From the NCBI RefSeq assembly GCF_002127325.2, contig NC_035444.2:38165140-38229139 (forward strand): a stretch of 64,000 nt of DNA, given 5' to 3'. Source of the DNA: Helianthus annuus (Eukaryota; Streptophyta; Magnoliopsida; Asterales; Asteraceae). The notes under the pieces were generated by a model. It was not told the DNA's origin, did not search any database, and was given only the letters and a program-made list of their open reading frames with translations. The position numbers were made by a program, and so were the translations under genes. Below, one piece after another: positions 42,417 through 53,441 of this stretch. Each line of letters begins with the position of its first letter. The first letter of the stretch is position 1.

Positions 42417-44233
42417 AACATTGTCGATATTACAGGTTTTCAACTCTTTAGATGAACTAAAGAAACAGATACAAGAAATAGCAAACGCGGATGGTTTCGT
42501 TATTGTCACCTGTCGATCAAAGAAAATCGGGGGAAGAACCGGGAGAGTATGGCTTGAATGTGATCGTGGTGGTGAGCACCAGACTACAGCAACACTTAGA
42601 AAAGCCGGAAGCAAAAAAACCGGTTGCCCGTTTTACCTGCTGGCTGTGCGAAACCACCCGTATGAAACCTGGTAAATAAAAGACGGAAAAATTAAACATA
42701 ACCACGAACTTTGTGAGGACCTGTCGGCCCACGTGTTTGTGCGAAGGTTTACTCCAAGTGAAATGAAACTGATCGAGCAGCTGACAGCTCAAAACATGGA
42801 GCCGCGCAAAATATTTCAAACGATAAGGAGGCAGGACCCCGACAGGTTTCATGTTCAGAAAGACGTTCAAATCGTTGTGGCGAAGATTAGAGCCGAACAA
42901 AGACAATGATTGACTCCCATGCAGTCACTAGAAAACATGTTGATAAACAACGACTTTATTTACGAGACACGGGAGGAACCCGGAACAGAGATCGTAACAG
43001 AGATCTTCTTTCTTCATCGGTACTCGAGAGACATGTGGCGTGCATTCCCCCATGTCATGCTGATCGATGCGACGTACAAGACAAATATATACAATATGCC
43101 ATTTATCCAGATTGTTGGTATGACGCCTACCAACAAATCGTTTATTATCGCGCATGCCGTTGTTAGTAAAGAACGGGGTGATAATTTGTGTGGGTGCTTG
43201 AGAGGGTCAAGTCAATGTTGGATGAATGTATGGAGCCACGTGTGATTTTAACGGATAGGGACCTAGCCCTTATGGGCGCGTGTGCTAAAGTATTTCCAGA
43301 CGCCTCCAGGCTTCTTTGTAGGTGGCACATACAACAGAATGTTATGAAGCACTGCAAGGGTGCCTTCACAGACGAAGACTGGGATAAATTTTTGTCATTC
43401 TGGGGGACATTGATTGAGTCTCCATCATACCCATCTACGAGTACCACTTGCGCAACATGCGAAAGCGACTTGTGGAGTGCAAACGTTCTAGTAAGTTTAT
43501 CTAATAACATACGATTCACCTATGCAAATTTTATTAAATTAGTTTTACTTTTTAGGAGTGTTCAATTACGTGTACGATAACTGGCTAAAAGACTATAAGG
43601 AGATGTTCGTCTTTGCGTTGACCGATAAAAGGCGCAACTTTGGTAATCGTACCACAAACAGAGTTGAGAGCCAACACGCCAACTTAAAGAGATACGTCCT
43701 AGATAGGAGCTCGCTGGACCGTGTAGTTGGTTGTGTCCGGGATATAGTTGAGACACAGTTCGGTGAAATAAGGAAGACTTTTCGAGAAAGCATCGAAAAA
43801 AGAATGAACCACCACAAACACCCGATGTTTCAACACCTACTTGGAAAAGGATCCCATACAGCCCTTGACTTGTTGAGGGGAGAGGCAATTAGGAAGCTAG
43901 ATGTCTTGGAGCGCTTTCATTCATCATGTGGTTGCCAAATGTGGTACAGCTGTGGGTTGCCCTGTGCTTGTAGGATAGAAAAGTACATGCGTGAAAGTAA
44001 TAATTGTTAAACGTACAACACTTGTGTGATATATTTCCGTTAATCATGTGACTTAAACAATGTTGTTTTTAACCGTGCAGAGCGTCCGATTCAACTCGAA
44101 GCCATAGACGTCTTCTGGCGGAAACTTAACTTCAAAAGTTGTAAATTGATAGACGATGACGTTGACGTGGTTGAAGAGCTAAATATTGTTAGACAACAAT
44201 TAGTCGCACCCCCCAGCTCAGCAAAAAAGCCTG
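42013..44233 (+). pseudogene. FAR1-like / MULE transposase, main part
   Basis: Exon 2 continues with a (GGYGGD)n tract to a GTATAA donor at 42355. Exon 3 starts at 42436 with a FAR1-type DNA-binding region (DELKKQIQEIANADGFV, later TGCPFYLLA, then KHNHEL after the first stop). The MULE transposase core has the DDE residues: LIDATYKTN (first Asp), ILTDRDLAL (second Asp), NRVESQHANLK (Glu), plus LLCRWHIQQNV. An intron is proposed at 43491-43555. A SWIM-like CGCQMWYSCGLPC is followed by an intron at 43997-44080 (GTAATA donor, GTGCAG acceptor), then RPIQLEAIDVFWRKL. Defects are a frameshift near 42210, TAA at 42673-42675, TGA at 42907-42909, a frameshift near 43180, and one near 44215-44230 that precedes the OTU part. 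Confidence 0.8.
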
Positions 44234-45244
44234 ATGTCAAAGATTAAAGCGGTGTTGACTCCAAAGAAATCTACCAAGAAACCACCGGTTGTCCAACAAA
44301 ATACTCGTGGCCGACCAACAACAAAGCAGGTACAACAAAGGTTGGACGAGGCCGCTCGTATAGATGAAGAATTGAGGAGAAGCTCCTTCGGTGACGCAAA
44401 CACGTGCTTTGAGGGTTCCCGACAAAGTAAGTACGATAAACCTCGCCACAGCTCGTACGTTCCGTCACAGGCCTCTCAACACTCGGTTATAAGGTCCCAA
44501 AAACCCAAAGCGAGCCTAAGCCGTTCAAAGAGTTCTAAGAAGAAAGAGACACGAGATGCTAAGGGTTTTCCTTTAATTATTGAGGACGAGTACGTGGGAA
44601 TCATCAAACAGTTTAAGTATGCCATTCCGCCAGTGTTCCATCCGTACGTCTCGTGCATACGAGATGTGATGCCGGACGGTCATTGTGGGTTTCAGTCTGT
44701 GGCTGTGGGCTTAGGTATGGATCAGAGTTCATGGGGGCTTATTCGAAGGGACCTTGTCCAAGAAATGGATAAGAAAGAATCGATCTAGTTCCCAATATTT
44801 GAAGCATGGGATGAAGGTTATTTTTACACGCATCGTCAGGGCCTAATTTGGGATTCAGTATCCGGTTGTGGGGAGGATCATTGGATGGACTTCCCCTTAG
44901 CGGGACTTCTTGTTGCACAAATGTACGGTATCGGGGTGCACCTGTTAACGACAACCATGGGTGCGAGTTCCACTTTCTTCCCGATACTAAGTCCTCCGGC
45001 TAATCAACAACCATTATTCGTAACGCTTACACATGTTAACGAGAACCACTTCATACATGTTAAGCTAGAAGGGGATTATCCAATGCCACCAGCACACGGG
45101 CTATGGTTGACCCACCGAAGACCCCATACGGAACAATGGGAAGATATGTACTTGCCACGTCTAGAATGGTATACATCGATAATGAATCCTCCGCCAAGAT
45201 CAAACCCCGGTCTTAATTACATCGATAGTGATACGAAAGAATGA
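44234..45244 (+). pseudogene. OTU-like cysteine protease region of the MULE protein
   Basis: The frame reads KIKAVLTPKKSTKKPPVV (a basic linker), a Ser-rich segment, then the OTU motif VMPDGHCGFQSVAVGLG, with the Asp and nucleophile Cys of the family in D-G-x-C-x-F. An in-frame TAG follows at about 44786-44788. After it the same frame continues with EAWDEGYFYTHRQGL and so on to VNENHFIHVKLEG, which holds the expected catalytic His, and ends with ...YIDSDTKE at 45244. OTU proteins are ubiquitin-directed cysteine proteases. The position after the transposase, in nearly continuous frame, suggests one fusion protein in the parent element. The nonsense codon lies between the Cys and His, so this copy could not make an active enzyme. 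Confidence 0.7.
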
Positions 45245-46440
45245 TTTTTGTAATTAATAGTATTTTTTGTAATTAATAGTATTTTTTTGTATTAATTCCT
45301 ATAATTTTCTACAATTTCTATAATTTTTTTATAATTTCTATCATTTTTCTATAATTAGAATTGATTAAAACAGGTTAATAACATTTTTATAAAAATTTAT
45401 ATAACTTTTTTATATTTAGAATTGATTAAAACAGTTTATTTGTAAATTTAAAAAAAAAATACAAATATACGCCTCGTATATATCTAGACGCATCGTATAT
45501 AATTGGTCAAAAGACCATTCTGCCCCTGATATGCCCCCATTCTAGGCTTAAATCAGGGGCTAAAAGGTCATTTTAGCATTACCAAACGCCTCATATAGAG
45601 CAGTATGGGTCGTCCTTAAGAGCGGGATTATTAAAATTTGAATTTTGATTTGAATTTATCAGAAATGTACGCCTCGTATAGGCCTGGACGGGTAGTCTAT
45701 ATGGGCGGCAACATTTTTTTTTAAATTTGAATTTTGAAAATATTTTGTTTAATTACCAATACACCCCTTTAAAGACCCCAGTATAGGCCTTCAACAGGGG
45801 CTTAAAGGTAATTTACCACCCTAGACGACGCGTATAGGTCTATACGACCAATACATATTGGGCGGCAACTGTTTCCCTTTTTCTTTTTTAATTATTAAAA
45901 ATATCTTCATTAAATTACAATTTTACCCCTGTAAAGCCCTCAGTATAGGCCTTAGTCAGGGGTAAAATGGTAATTAACCATTCCAGAAATATCTTTATAG
46001 GTTGGTTAATTACCATTTTGCCCCTGATTAAAGCCTGTACTAGGGGATTTACAGGGGCAAAATGGTCATTTAACAAAAAACACAGACGGGTCGTCTAGCT
46101 CTATACGAGGCGTCTATGCCTCGTATATGGGGGGGGGGAGACCTAGACGACCCACATTATCACCCAAAACAAAACACACACACATATACGGTGCACAGAG
46201 GTTTATACACCCCGGATACGTATTTGGACTGTATTTTCGAAGATTTGAGGCATCCCTGGTACGTATTTCTTCCCGTAGTTTAGTATTTTAGCCTCATTTT
46301 TGCCTTTAGACCGTAGGTTTGCCCGTAGTTTAGGTTTTGTTGGGTTTGAGGTTTTTAGGTTGAGGTTGAGGTTGAAGATGAAGATGGTAGAACAGGACGC
46401 CCCGTATACCTCTATACGAGGCATATACGAGGCACTGTAT
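45245..46440. other. MULE interior, non-coding, with repeated motifs
   Basis: No ORF is recognised. The segment has several 'ccctgtaaag/cagtataggcctt..caggggtaaaatgg' repeats in both orientations (45520-46070) and multiple cctcgtata / tatacgagg motifs. Confidence 0.55.
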
Positions 46441-46444
46441 TTTT

Positions 46445-46512
46445 TTTAATTACTATTATTATTGTTATTATTATTATGATTATTTATTATTATTGTTATT
46501 ATTATTATTTAA

Positions 46513-46546
<34 letters not shown>

Positions 46547-46741
46547 GTTATTGTTATTATTATTATTATTGTTATTATTATTATATAATATTATTATTAT
46601 TATTTATTATTATTGTTATTATTATTATTTAATATTATTATTATTATTATTGTTATTATTATTATTATTATTATTATTTATTATTATTATTTATATATTA
46701 TTAATATTAATATTATTATTACTTATTATTATTGTTATTAA

Positions 46742-46774
<33 letters not shown>

Positions 46775-46845
46775 CATTTATTAGTATTATTAATGTTATT
46801 ATTTTTTTATATTATTATTATTATTATTATTGTTTTTATACGTAT
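46445..46845 (+). repeat. (TTA)n microsatellite
   Basis: About 400 bp consists almost wholly of TTA/ATT units with single-base interruptions. The Leu/Ile/Tyr-rich ORFs predicted here are artefacts. A shorter (ATT)n run occupies the transposase intron at about 42365-42415. Confidence 0.95.
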
Positions 46846-46869
46846 ACGGCATTTATTTGCAGATTGATT

Positions 46870-48151
46870 ATGGAGGACGATGACATTCAGTTAGAGCTTG
46901 ATGGGGCACCGCCGGGGGGTCAGCCGATTCAGCAGGGTCCACGACGGAGACGGCTCCGCCTCCGGATACGCTGCAGGGTCACCCGTATCTAGAGTTTCCC
47001 AACGGCACCGATGCCGCCCGTCATTGCAAGAAGCTTAGGAGGATGCACATTGGATCGCACTCAGCGATCGACTGGGATGCGATAGATGCGATTGGTGAGA
47101 CGGCTAGAGTGCGTCGGTTTATGCCTGTCGATTCGCCGTGGCATCGTCTTTTTTATTTGGCGCACACGCCGAGCTACAGGGAGCTGCTGGTCGAGTTCCT
47201 TTCATCATTCACATTTCACCCTCCTAGGGTCCCAGTGCCGCTCTTTTAGGGTTTTTGGCAGGTGATTGCGGGGGCAAATCATTGGGAGCACGAAAAGTCG
47301 AAGGGGAGGGTGTCGTTTATTAGGGACCCACTGTACAGGTACGTACGTTTATTACGGCAATTATTGTGATTATGTGTATTGTTTATTAGTCTCTGTTTCT
47401 GTATTTCGCTAATACTATCTGCAGGTATATGCACCATATGCTCGCTACTTCTATTGCAGCGCGCGGCTACAACCGTGAGTGGTGTACGTCCACAGATCTT
47501 TTTTTCTTTTATTGTTTGTTGTATAGGAGGCCATGCGCACTAGCACACGGTCTAGCCCAGTACTACGTCTCCGCCCATCACTGGCAGGAGCGCGGATTTT
47601 TGTATGGTGGGGCATACGTGACCGTCATTGCCCGTTCATTGGGCCTCGTACTGCACCAGGACCCACATCTACGGACGCCGCCAGTCATGCCGACGCGGAT
47701 GGGTTTTCAGTCGCTGTGGGGGATGAAGCTGCTCAAGAGGTTCCCCGTTGGCTGGCGGTTTAAAGACCGCGACGGGGGCATATGGAGAGAGGAGCCCCTA
47801 CCAGAGCAGTTCGAGCCCGTCTATCCTCCGCCAGATCCTGCTGATGCAGTGCCCGTGGAGGACCCTCTGGAGGATGTAGACGGTGCAGCGGTGCCACAGC
47901 CACCGCCACCTCCCGGGGCGCCTCAGTTTCCACGTCACGTTATTCCAGGTCATGCCCCAGGAGCTGCGCTACATCCGGATGTACGAGCTGAGCTTGACAG
48001 GCTCAACGATTTGGTAGGTTGGCTGGTACGGGCCGATCAGGATAGACGAGAGAGAGAGGGGCATTACCCCCGATACCGCTTCCACCGGCTCGAGCACCAC
48101 ATCAGCAGCAGCAGCATCAGGATTCGGATTCGGATTTGGATTTGGATGCAT
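46870..48151 (+). pseudogene. Athila ORF1-like gene carried by the MULE
   Basis: It starts with MEDDDIQLELDGAPPGG after a splice-acceptor-like tttgcag. After a frameshift near 46970 the frame reads HPYLEFPNGTDAARHCKKL, AIDWDAI and WHRLFYLAHTPSYREL. There is an in-frame TAG at 47247-47249, then SFIRDPLYR, an 86-bp intron (47339-47424, GTACGT...CTGCAG), then YMHHMLATSIAARGYNREWC, DLFFFYCLLYRRPCALAHG and YGGAYVTVIARSLG. This succession resembles the ATHILA ORF-1 domain (PF03078) of Athila retrotransposons. A Pro-rich tail and LDRLNDLVGWLVRADQD follow; after a further frameshift near 48095 the natural end would be a Gln/Asp-rich run stopping at 48149-48151. Role unknown. High GC relative to its surroundings marks it as a distinct gene. 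Confidence 0.65.
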
Positions 48152-48782
48152 AGACCTGTTGTTTTTTTATTTTTATTATGGATGTACAAACTTATCTTAT
48201 ATATTTTTGTTATGGATGTACAAAGTTATCTTATATATGTCATATTTATGTTTGTTTCCAGTTATTCGGTTACTTAATGATTGTTGCCTTAAATTGAGAT
48301 AATACGGAAACAATATTTGAACGAGATAAAATTTTAATCGGAAGAATAATATTTTAAAAAATAAAATGTTAAAAACATTATAATATTTAATCAATATAAT
48401 ATATTTAAAGAGCCGATTTTTAAAATAGTTGATTTTTAAAAGACAATAACTTTTTATAGTGTAAAAAACAAAAAAAACAAAACTTTTTTTAAAACCAAAA
48501 AAATTTTCAACCAAAAAACACATCTTCAAAAACTATCAAAAAAACCATACCAAAACCCACCAAAACACCCCTTATTTCAGCCAAAAAAAAAAAAAAAACC
48601 CAAGCCTAAGACGCCTCGTATAGGGCTGTACTCTTCGTATAGGTTTTCTTAAACTTTGTGCCTGACACCATTTGAGACCCCCTTGAATTCAGTGCTTAGA
48701 CGTCTCGTATAGCCCTATACGAGGCGTCTAGGGCACAAAAAGTGTGAAAATAGGCGCAGAGGGTGACCGGATAGTCGAAGCC
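48152..48782. other. Right end of the MULE
   Basis: AT-rich 3' flank of the ORF1-like gene, followed by the right subterminal hairpin motifs (gacgcctcgtatagg near 48608; cgtctcgtatag/ctatacgaggcgt near 48699-48730) and the TIR. Confidence 0.65.
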
Positions 48783-48790
48783 TTAAGAAA

Positions 48791-49270
48791 ACAGAAAAAT
48801 CATTTTAACTTCACTAAAAGGAACTTAAATTGCATTAAGCATTTTAAATATACATTTCCTACGATATGGGTAGTTAAACCGATGAAAATGTATACATGTT
48901 ATTCACAAAGTAATATAATCAACTTGGGTTGTCAAGTCTTTCTAGGGGCCGAGGGCAAGGTAACTCGCTCATTATATTTATAAAAAATCTTGTTAATTAA
49001 TAATATATTTGAGAAGGGCAAAATAATCAAATTTAAAATTAATTCATAAAAGGGTGGGTGAAGAAGCTCGTGATTGTGGTGGCCGAAGCTATTGGGAGTT
49101 TTCTTGCTGGTCTTGCGCGGCAGCCGAAGTTGTTGGTGTTGTGTGTCACATTGGATCAAAGAAGCACCATTGTTAGAGATTGACTCGAAATGATTAAACT
49201 CACAAGAAATATAGAGAAGAACAAAGAGACTCTTTCTAAGAAATTTCCTATATATATTCTTCATGGACCA
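48791..49270. other. Flank between the MULE and the Tat element
   Basis: No gene. From about 49200 the sequence matches 29225-29290 and is the left half of the duplicated segment that the Tat element split. Confidence 0.55.
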
Positions 49271-49890
49271 TGTTGATGCAACAAATAATAGACCAATGAT
49301 AGTAGCTGGGCTGCTTAGGCAAAAGGGTTGAAGGGTTCAACTTTGCCTAGCGCAGGTCGTGAGGTCCCCCTACGTTTGCAAGACGTGGAGAGAGGTTCAC
49401 TAGTTTATTCTTTTTGTTTGTTGAAGATCCTCTTCTGAAGTGTGTTCAGATTCGGATGAATGAGCAAAAAGAATGTGTGTGTTGATTGTGAAAGAGAGTA
49501 ACTCGCATGAAGCAAGTACTCGAAGTGAATGACCAGAGATCTCAGGAATCAGGGCTGGCCAGGAATGTCTGCTTAGTAAATGAAGTGTCTAATTTATAGG
49601 AGGAGGCATCTCTCAAAGAGGAATGCATTTGACTAGTGACCATGCTTGCAGTGGGGGACTTACCCTTTCGGGGGTTGAAGCCTTTTGACCCGCGGATAAA
49701 AGAGTGTGCTCTGTGGACCTGTATTGCTTTTGCGGCTGGTGAGTTGGTGAAGTAATCCAGAGACGTGACTTTTTACTGTTCCATGTTGCTTTATCTCAAG
49801 TCCCCAGGTTTTGAAGCTTTGAACCTTTTTACCTTTTAAGCACTCATGTGTTAATGTCATTTATTTGGTCTTGGGCTACCCCCGTCATCA
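49271..49890 (-). repeat. 3' LTR of the Tat element
   Basis: Paired with 59066-59686. The complement of the bases just inside (49891-49905) gives the polypurine-like gacttgggggc. Confidence 0.9.
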
Positions 49891-50234
49891 GCCCCCAAGT
49901 CAGAGGTTTTTGTGGGATGAGCTCAAAGACTTCTGACTTTTATACATGTATTTTTCTGCTTAAAGGCTTCAAGGGTTCGAAGCTTGAAGGGTTGGAAACG
50001 GTTTTGGGTTTTGTTTTTGAATTTTGAATTTGACAAGACAGTTGACATGACTTGTGGCAGTTTGTCAGGCGGCGGTTTTTAATTCCTTTGCCTAATCATA
50101 TTAATTCTTATCTCATTAATTTACATATGCTTTAACAAAAGAAAACATCATTCGCTTTCTTTTTCTCAAGTTTTCCTCTTTTCGAAAACAGGTTAGTTTC
50201 CTCTGTTTTATTTTCTGTTTAATTTTCGCATATC

Positions 50235-52450
50235 ATGGGTGCTCGTAAGGATTTGGCAAAGTCATTTTCTCGAATGACTCAGGAGGAAGTTGATTTGTTT
50301 TGTATGGAGTGGGGGATAGGGATGAAATTTAAACCGGTTGCACCGGCTTGTGATAAATCTATCAATGAATGTCCTCCTGGTTCGATTGCTTTATATTGTT
50401 GGCATTTTGAGTTTTCCAATCTTCGTCACCCGTTTTTAAACTTCGTTTTGAATATTCTGGAATATTATCGAGTGTCTTTTGGTCAGATTCATCCCCTTGG
50501 CATGGCTAGGGTTTTACATTTTGAAATTTTGTGTCGGGCCTCCCGGTATGATCCATCCTTGTTAGCATTCCGCCATTTCTTCCGGCTTGCTAAGAATGGT
50601 GATTGGTTTACCTTCGAGACCACTCAAGTTGATACCTGTTTGGTTTCGTCCATGGTTTCTACACTTGGGGTCTGGAAGGACCGGTTTTTTCTGGGTGTCA
50701 GAAGAGATTGTTCCCTTTAAACTTGTTTGGAGACACCCAGATGCCGTTCTGAACGAACCAGAGCCTTTTGCTTCTGACATAAACACTCGTTTTTTAGAAA
50801 CTCTTAGGGAGTGCCCTTCGAGGCTTCGTCCCTTCCCTGAGCATTTGTTGGTGTTATTGGGTCTTAGTAAAGTGTGGGAAAAGGCCAATCGGAATCCGGT
50901 GCTTATTAGAGATGGGAAGGGTATGCATTTATTCTTCTCTTGCTCTTTTGTTCCTATTTCTTTGTTTGCTTATGTGTTTTTATATTTGTGTTGTAGTTAT
51001 GTCTGCTCTTGACTTTATCAAAAGCGATGACACCTCCGACGTTGGCTTTGATGATGTTGCTGCTACCCCTGGTGAGAATGCGGTTGTTAGGGGTTCTGAT
51101 TATAGGTTCGAGGGTTCCGGGTATGTAAATGTCCCCAATGTCAGAGGTTTTACCAAGGCTACTGCTTCCAAGGGTTCCACTCGTCGTTCACAATGCCATC
51201 TGAAAGGTGTTGATCAGCCTTCTGGTTCGGAGCCTATTGATGTTAGTGATGATATTGAAGCATCAGCAGATCAAGCTATGGATGTCAGCAAGGGTAAGGA
51301 GAAGGAGTTAATTGTTTCAAGCAAGAAGAAGAAATTAATCAAGAAAGGTAACACTCCTGTTATTCAAGGTTCTTCAGTCAAAAGCGTTGAGAGCTTCGAA
51401 GGTTCAGAGGGTCAGGATGTTTATGTGCCTAGCTGGGGGGTTAAAGTTGGTGATAGTTTCAAAGACCCGGCTGTTTGTGCTGAAGCCTTAGCTCATTTTG
51501 CTCCTCCCGGTGTTCAAAGCGCTATACCTGAGATGGAGGCTGATCATCTTATTTCTAGGATGATGCTGAGTTCCTGCAACCTTTCAGCCCTGTTGGCTGA
51601 AGGTGTTACCCGTTTTGCCAAAGGTATGCAGGAATATGAGGAAGCCTCCAAGAAGAAGGAAAAGATGAAAGCTTCGATTGCTGCCATGAAGAAGGAGATT
51701 GATAGTTTTTCTGAAAGAGAGCTGGCTTGGGTCAAGAAGGAGGGTGAGCTGACAAGAAGACATGAAATTGAGATGAGTGATCTCAAAAAGAGTTTTGAAG
51801 ACGATCGATTGAAGCTAAAATCTGACAGGGAGGCCTTAGTTGTTCAACAAAAGGCCTTTGATGAGGAAAAAGATGGTTTAAAGGCTTTGGTTGCCCAAGT
51901 CACTGGAGATAACCAGTGGCTTATTGAGCAGGGTTTTCATCAAGTTGTGACCTATCTTCTTCACTCTAAAGAGTTCAACTCTGCTCTAGGTGAAGTTTAC
52001 ACTAAACTGCTTAATCTGGGTAAACATCAAGGTCTTATTGCAGGTTATAAGCTTCATGAGTATGGCCATCCTTTGGAAAAATCTCCTTTGTACCGTCCCG
52101 AGGCTTCCAATATCTTCAAGGGTTCCGTAGAGCAGATGGAAAGGCTAACATACCCATATGTAAGTCAAGTTGTTTCTTGCTATGGTAAGCCCCTTTCTAT
52201 CTTGAGGGAACTAAAGCCTGATGGTCTCGATGAGAAGGTATGTATCGAAATACTCAGCTCTCTTTCAAGGAAACGTTCCTATTCAGGAGATAGCGAAGAT
52301 ACTTTTTCTGGAGAACTTGATGCTCCTAAGGATGCCAGCTTGGAGGGTTCAGCTGTTGGCGGTGAAGGTTCGAAGGCTAAGAAGATCAAGAAGACTAAGA
52401 AGGCCAAAGGTAACAGCTCTGGTGCTTCTAAGCCTTCTACTGATGCTTAA
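50235..52450 (+). pseudogene. Antisense additional ORF (gypsy-type transposase domain)
   Basis: It starts MGARKDLAKSFSRMTQEEVD. The first exon contains RHPFLNFVLNILEYYRVSFG, IHPLGMARVLHFEILCR, FRHFFRLAKNGDWFTF and, after a frameshift, VSEEIVPFKLVW and LVLLGLSKVWE. This is the pattern of the 'putative gypsy-type transposase' domain (PF04195) found in plant Tat/Retand-like retrotransposons. The frameshift lies in a T run at about 50684-50690. An intron from about 50921 (GTATGC) to 50998 (TTGTAG) joins to MSALDFIKSDDTSDVG. The second exon has Ser- and Lys-rich segments (KKKKLIKKG), a coiled-coil region (MQEYEEASKKKEKMKASIA to EKDGLKALVAQ) and a basic C-terminus ending in 52450. Function unknown; transcribed opposite to gag-pol. 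Confidence 0.8.
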
Positions 52451-53441
52451 TGGATATTCATAGCTTTCTTAGCACTCTTGAAAACAATTTATGGTTTGTA
52501 ATCTTAACTTCAAACAATATTAGGTTTTGCAGGAACCCTTAAGGTTCCTGTTATGTGGTTGTGTTTTTAGGCCTGTATGGCCGTTTGAACAATTGTTAAA
52601 CTTACAAGTCACTAGGACTTGCTTTAACTTGTGTTTGGATGGTTGAAAGTCTTTCAAGGCTTTCTTTGGTATGTTATTATGCTTAACTATTTGTTTTGTG
52701 TTGTCTTTTTTATACTTGTGCCTATTTTGTTAAGGCAGCTTGGTTGGCTTTAAGCGTTTAAGCTTTTTGCCAATCCCGTATGTAGGTTGAAACCTTTAAT
52801 GCTTCTTGGGTTGCCATGTGTGTAGCTTGAAGCCTTCAAGGCTTCTTGGGTTTGTGACTTTGCTTGGTTTGTGTCTTTAAGGTTTTATAACTTTGTTCAA
52901 GTTGTAGTATTGTTCCTTAAGCTATTTCTGCTTTTGCTTTAGCTTTGTCTTTGTCAAGTTTGCGTTGTCTTTATGTTTTTTATACCTTAAAGGGTTCAGT
53001 GCTGCAGTCACTTAGCCTTGGTACTTTAACAAGAATACATAGCACCTATCCTATTCATCATTTTCTTTTATTTGTTTTCGTAAGTCTGTTTGTTGTTTAT
53101 TTTTCTAAGGCTTAAGGAACGTTTGGTGTAGGCTGTTCAAACCTGTCTATGAGACTATTTTGTTTTTGATAACAAGTCTCATGGAGTTGTATTGATTTAG
53201 GAACTCACCCCTTATATAGGTCCATTCAACCCTTGAACCTATTGAGCGATGTGGCCTGGGAGCTCATCCCCTTTCATGGCCCTTGCCATGGAGTTTTTTG
53301 CTAGGTTCTCAACCTGATCTTAGGATAGAAAGACAAATTTGATAAAACAACTTCATTCATTCAAGAGGTATTTTTACAAGAGGTGTTTCATAGTTCAATC
53401 CTTGAAATGCAACTTGTGAAATACAAACCAATCTTTCCCAT
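52451..53441. other. Spacer between the antisense ORF and pol
   Basis: The 3' ends of the convergent antisense ORF and pol face each other here. Short 'cttcaaggcttcttgggtt' repeats occur at 52799-52855. No gene. Confidence 0.6.

Larger units (their letters stand above)
31353..48782 (+). mobile_element. Mutator-like element (MULE) with transposase, OTU protease and extra ORF
   Basis: The ends begin GGGTCTAC (left) and GGCTTCGACT (complement of right) and share imperfect inverted sequence through gcctattttcacactttt and the hairpin ctagacgcctcgtataggg. An 8-bp duplication ttaagaaa flanks it (31345-31352 and 48783-48790), close to the 9 bp usual for MULEs. Without the Copia insertion it is about 7.4 kb. 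The content on the plus strand is a spliced FAR1/MULE transposase gene continuing into an OTU-like protease region, then an Athila ORF1-like gene. Every coding part has stops or frameshifts, so the copy is not autonomous now. Confidence 0.8.

Noticed and set aside
46476..46992. Long Leu/Ile/Tyr ORFs over the TTA tract
   Set aside because: Pure microsatellite translation. Only the part from 46870 belongs to a gene.
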